From contig JAAZEK010000120.1 in NCBI GenBank assembly GCA_012512335.1, positions 1 through 9,175 on the forward strand: DNA of 9,175 nucleotides, given 5' to 3'. Below are positions 7,127-9,175 of the stretch, in pieces. Positions within the stretch are counted from its first letter, which is position 1; each line of letters starts with the position of its first letter. The notes under the pieces are model-generated. The model was not told where the DNA came from, searched no databases, and worked only from the letters and a program-made list of their open reading frames with translations. The position numbers were made by a program, and so were the translations under genes. The DNA is from Clostridiales bacterium (GTDB taxonomy: Bacteria > Bacillota > Clostridia > Caldicoprobacterales > DTU083).

Positions 7127-8172
7127 AATGTGATGTGATTCAAGACTTGATTCCATTGTATATAGATGGGGCATGTAGTCAGAAGACCAAGGAAGAGGTA
7201 CAGTTGCACTTAGATGGTTGCGATAAATGTAACAGAATATATGATGAAATGAATGCTCCTATAGGGAATACTGAGAAAAATATTGTTTCCAATGAAGGCG
7301 CAGGCTTTGTTAAGCTGAGAAGAAAAATCATAGCTTTCATCATTGTAATTCTAGTGATGGGAATGGGGATTGGCTTGAACTTTGCTGCTATGCGATATGG
7401 TGATCGTACATTAGCTCCTCATGCAATGGTTTCCATCCTTTATGCAATATTTTGGTTAGTATTCACTTACAAGACCAGGGATTACAAGGGTCTTCAGAAG
7501 CTGTCCGTAGTTGTCGGAGCTTTATCCATGCTTACTGCGTTTAAAAGTATTCTAGTATTTTCTTTTGGTACAGAGGCATTACAGTCGATTTTTTCCTCTT
7601 TTCTACCTGTCTCATTTCTGACACCTTTGTATGGCTTGAGTGTTTTTGGTGATTTTTTACCAGTTGCACTTATGTTTTCATTGATATGGACAGGTTTAGC
7701 ATCCTATAATATAGTTAAGACTGGAGAGACGAACTTCTTCAACCAGGTTGCCAAAAAAGAGGATAATACTATTTTAACGAAAAGAAGACACTTTTTAACT
7801 GTGATAATTGTTGCCTTTGCGTACGCTCTTATCTATTTTGTTTCACAAAAATATTTATATAATATTTATACAGCAGAGTGGACTTCCAGGCAATTTTTAC
7901 CGATTGCTGCTATTATTTCTATTATTCCTGCTTTACGAAAGTCCCGTTATTCCCCTTATATATCCTTAAGTGGGTATGTAATAGGCGTAATTCTGGGAGA
8001 GTTATTTGGCCCAACAGAAAGAATTATGGATAAGAGTCTCCCTCCTATGCCAATTCATCAAGGTTGGTTCATTGCTATAGTGACTTTCTTGATTTTTTCC
8101 GCGATAGGTGCCATACTGGAAATGGTGTTAAAGAAGAGGCGTATAAGCAAAGAACAAGCAAATAGCCGTTAG
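7114..8172 (+). CDS. zinc-finger (ZAS) anti-sigma factor with polytopic membrane domain
   Basis: A 352-residue membrane protein, the likely inhibitor of the preceding sigma factor. The N-terminal cytosolic part (1-45) has the zf-HC2/ZAS signature H-x3-C-x2-C (H32, C36, C39) with an upstream Cys (C6), in the usual setting IECDVIQDLIPLYIDG...HLDGCDKC. After a linker come about seven or eight hydrophobic segments (about 71-93, 104-119, 129-150, 172-200, 227-245, 260-274, 282-299, 317-340) and a basic C-terminal tail. Classical ZAS anti-sigmas such as RsiW have one membrane span, so the large membrane domain is the notable part and may be the sensor (inference). I do not recognise a named family for it. 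The gene overlaps the sigma gene by 13 nt. Confidence 0.85.
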   Translation: MDRIECDVIQDLIPLYIDGACSQKTKEEVQLHLDGCDKCNRIYDEMNAPIGNTEKNIVSNEGAGFVKLRRKIIAFIIVILVMGMGIGLNFAAMRYGDRTLAPHAMVSILYAIFWLVFTYKTRDYKGLQKLSVVVGALSMLTAFKSILVFSFGTEALQSIFSSFLPVSFLTPLYGLSVFGDFLPVALMFSLIWTGLASYNIVKTGETNFFNQVAKKEDNTILTKRRHFLTVIIVAFAYALIYFVSQKYLYNIYTAEWTSRQFLPIAAIISIIPALRKSRYSPYISLSGYVIGVILGELFGPTERIMDKSLPPMPIHQGWFIAIVTFLIFSAIGAILEMVLKKRRISKEQANSR

Positions 8173-8227
8173 AAGCCTAATGGAGAATGATTTTAAGGCT
8201 GACAACTGAGAGTATTTTGATATGAAA

Positions 8228-8233
8228 CGGAGG
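8228..8233 (+). promoter_or_regulatory. ribosome binding site of the macro-domain gene
   Basis: CGGAGG, 7 nt before the ATG at 8241, is a strong site and fixes the start of the macro-domain protein. The 68-nt gap from the anti-sigma stop has no T-run terminator, so co-transcription is plausible. Confidence 0.8.
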
Positions 8234-8240
8234 AATTATA

Positions 8241-9175
8241 ATGCCCTTAGAGATAATCCGAAACGATATTACAAAAGTTCATGCAGACGCAATTGTAAAT
8301 GCAGCCAATAATTCCTTATTAGGTGGCGGTGGGGTAGATGGTGCAATTCATCTAGCTGCGGGGCCAGAGTTACTAGAGGAGTGTCGAGCAATCGGACCAT
8401 GTAAAACAGGGCAGGCGAAGCTTACTAAAGCTTATCGTTTACCTGCAAAATATGTCATACATACCGTTGGCCCTATTTGGCAAGGCGGAAAAGCTAATGA
8501 GAAGAAGCTACTAGAAGATTGCTATAAGAATTCTCTTGCTCTGGCATTGGAGTATAAGTTGGATAGCATAGCCTTTCCGCTAATATCCTCAGGAGCATTT
8601 GGATATCCCAAAGATCAGGCATTACAGACTGCGATATCTTGTATTGGGGATTTCTTGCTAAAACATGACATGACTGTGTACCTAGTTGTATATGATAAGA
8701 CTTCCTTTCAGTTATCTCAAAAACTTTATTCTTCTATCAAACAATACATTGATGATAAATATATTAAGATAGAACCATCACGTCGAAGGAGCAGATATAA
8801 AGAAACCTTCGTTGTTACAGAATTAGAAGATACTAAATATTCCTACTTAGAACCTTTATCAGCTATTAATATTGAAAGAAAGCTTGAGGATTTGCTTGAA
8901 CAAACTGATGAAGGGTTTTCTCTTATGTTACTTCGCTTAATTGACGAAAAAGGGATTACTGATGCCCAAGCTTATAAAAGAGCCAATGTTGACAGAAGAC
9001 ATTTTTCTAAGATACGAAATGATATTAATTACAAGCCCAGCAAGGGCACTGTTATAGCTTTCGCCATTGCTTTAGAATTAAATCTGGATGAAACTAAGGA
9101 TTTATTAAATAGAGCAGGATTTGCCTTGACACATAGTAGTAAGTTCGACATCATTATTGAGTATTTTATAGAAGG
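8241..9175 (+). CDS. macro domain protein with C-terminal HTH-like domain, 3'-truncated by window edge
   Basis: The frame is open from the ATG at 8241 to the window end (311 codons plus 2 bases). Residues 1-170 form a macro domain closest in feel to E. coli YmdB (O-acetyl-ADP-ribose deacetylase / mono-ADP-ribosyl hydrolase). They show GDIT-like NDIT (8-11), VNAANNSLLGGGGVDGAIH (19-37) with N23 and D33 aligned to YmdB Asn25 and Asp35, HTVGPIW (74-80), and the phosphate loop SSGAFGYP (116-123). This predicts an active ADP-ribose-processing fold in the cytosol. After a basic linker (RRRSR, 181-185) comes a second, mostly helical domain, about 207-311. Its stretch TDAQAYKRANVDRRHFSKIRND...PSKGTVIAFAIALELNLDETKDLLNRAGF resembles the helix pattern of XRE/Cro-type HTH domains. 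It then runs into SSKFDIIIEYFIE at the edge. From memory, similar macro plus C-terminal fusions of about 330-345 residues occur in Clostridia, so only some tens of residues should be missing. The DNA-binding role is inference, and the substrate is unknown. Confidence 0.88.
   Translation, partial: MPLEIIRNDITKVHADAIVNAANNSLLGGGGVDGAIHLAAGPELLEECRAIGPCKTGQAKLTKAYRLPAKYVIHTVGPIWQGGKANEKKLLEDCYKNSLALALEYKLDSIAFPLISSGAFGYPKDQALQTAISCIGDFLLKHDMTVYLVVYDKTSFQLSQKLYSSIKQYIDDKYIKIEPSRRRSRYKETFVVTELEDTKYSYLEPLSAINIERKLEDLLEQTDEGFSLMLLRLIDEKGITDAQAYKRANVDRRHFSKIRNDINYKPSKGTVIAFAIALELNLDETKDLLNRAGFALTHSSKFDIIIEYFIE

Noticed and set aside
8172..8202. Terminator after the anti-sigma gene (AGCCT ... AGGCT)
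   Set aside because: It is a 5-bp stem with a long loop and no following T tract, too weak to count.
8198..8226. Separate promoter for the macro gene (CTGACA and TATGAA, 16 nt apart)
   Set aside because: Transcription would begin at or inside the ribosome binding site at 8228-8233, and the -10 is weak.
1..9175. CRISPR array, tRNA, rRNA, insertion sequence or prophage
   Set aside because: I saw no regularly spaced repeats, no cloverleaf or rRNA signatures, and no transposase, integrase or phage gene on either strand.

Overview
The window reads as chromosomal DNA from a low-GC Gram-positive anaerobe of the class Clostridia. The protein sequences look most like Lachnospiraceae (for example the Clostridium phytofermentans group). 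This rests on AT-rich coding sequence, strong AGGAGG-type ribosome sites, protein flavour, and an ECF sigma factor paired with a many-pass zinc-finger anti-sigma. No species marker is present, so the family-level placement is inference.

Layout, left to right. (1) 1-2747, plus strand: the 3' six-sevenths of carB, the large subunit of carbamoyl-phosphate synthase; its start lies outside the window. (2) 2748-2970: a short convergent intergenic region holding an imperfect 27-bp inverted repeat (2788-2861) and a perfect 23-bp-arm hairpin (2898-2960) that should terminate both carB and the opposing ftsH. (3) 2971-4788, minus strand: ftsH, a complete membrane AAA+ zinc protease. (4) 4789-5134: a divergent regulatory region with a 14-bp perfect palindrome, a solo third copy of the dispersed repeat arm, a good sigma-A type promoter for the next gene, and a terminator-like hairpin in that gene's leader. 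(5) 5135-6511, plus: a MATE-family multidrug/cation antiporter. (6) 6626-7126 and 7114-8172, plus: an ECF sigma factor and its overlapping membrane anti-sigma factor, with a candidate ECF-type autoregulatory promoter in front. (7) 8241 to the right edge, plus: a macro-domain protein (ADP-ribose binding or hydrolysis) with a C-terminal domain that resembles an XRE-type helix-turn-helix, cut by the window end and absent from the supplied list of complete reading frames.

Functionally, carB and ftsH are housekeeping genes. The accessory part is the right third: an efflux pump, a sigma/anti-sigma envelope-sensing pair and a macro-HTH protein lie head to tail with no convincing terminator between them, so some read-through is plausible. 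The most interesting item is the macro-HTH fusion, which joins ADP-ribose chemistry to a possible nucleic-acid-binding module directly behind a stress-type sigma operon. I do not see an unmistakable new system. The linkage between these genes is suggestive only and needs comparative genomics.
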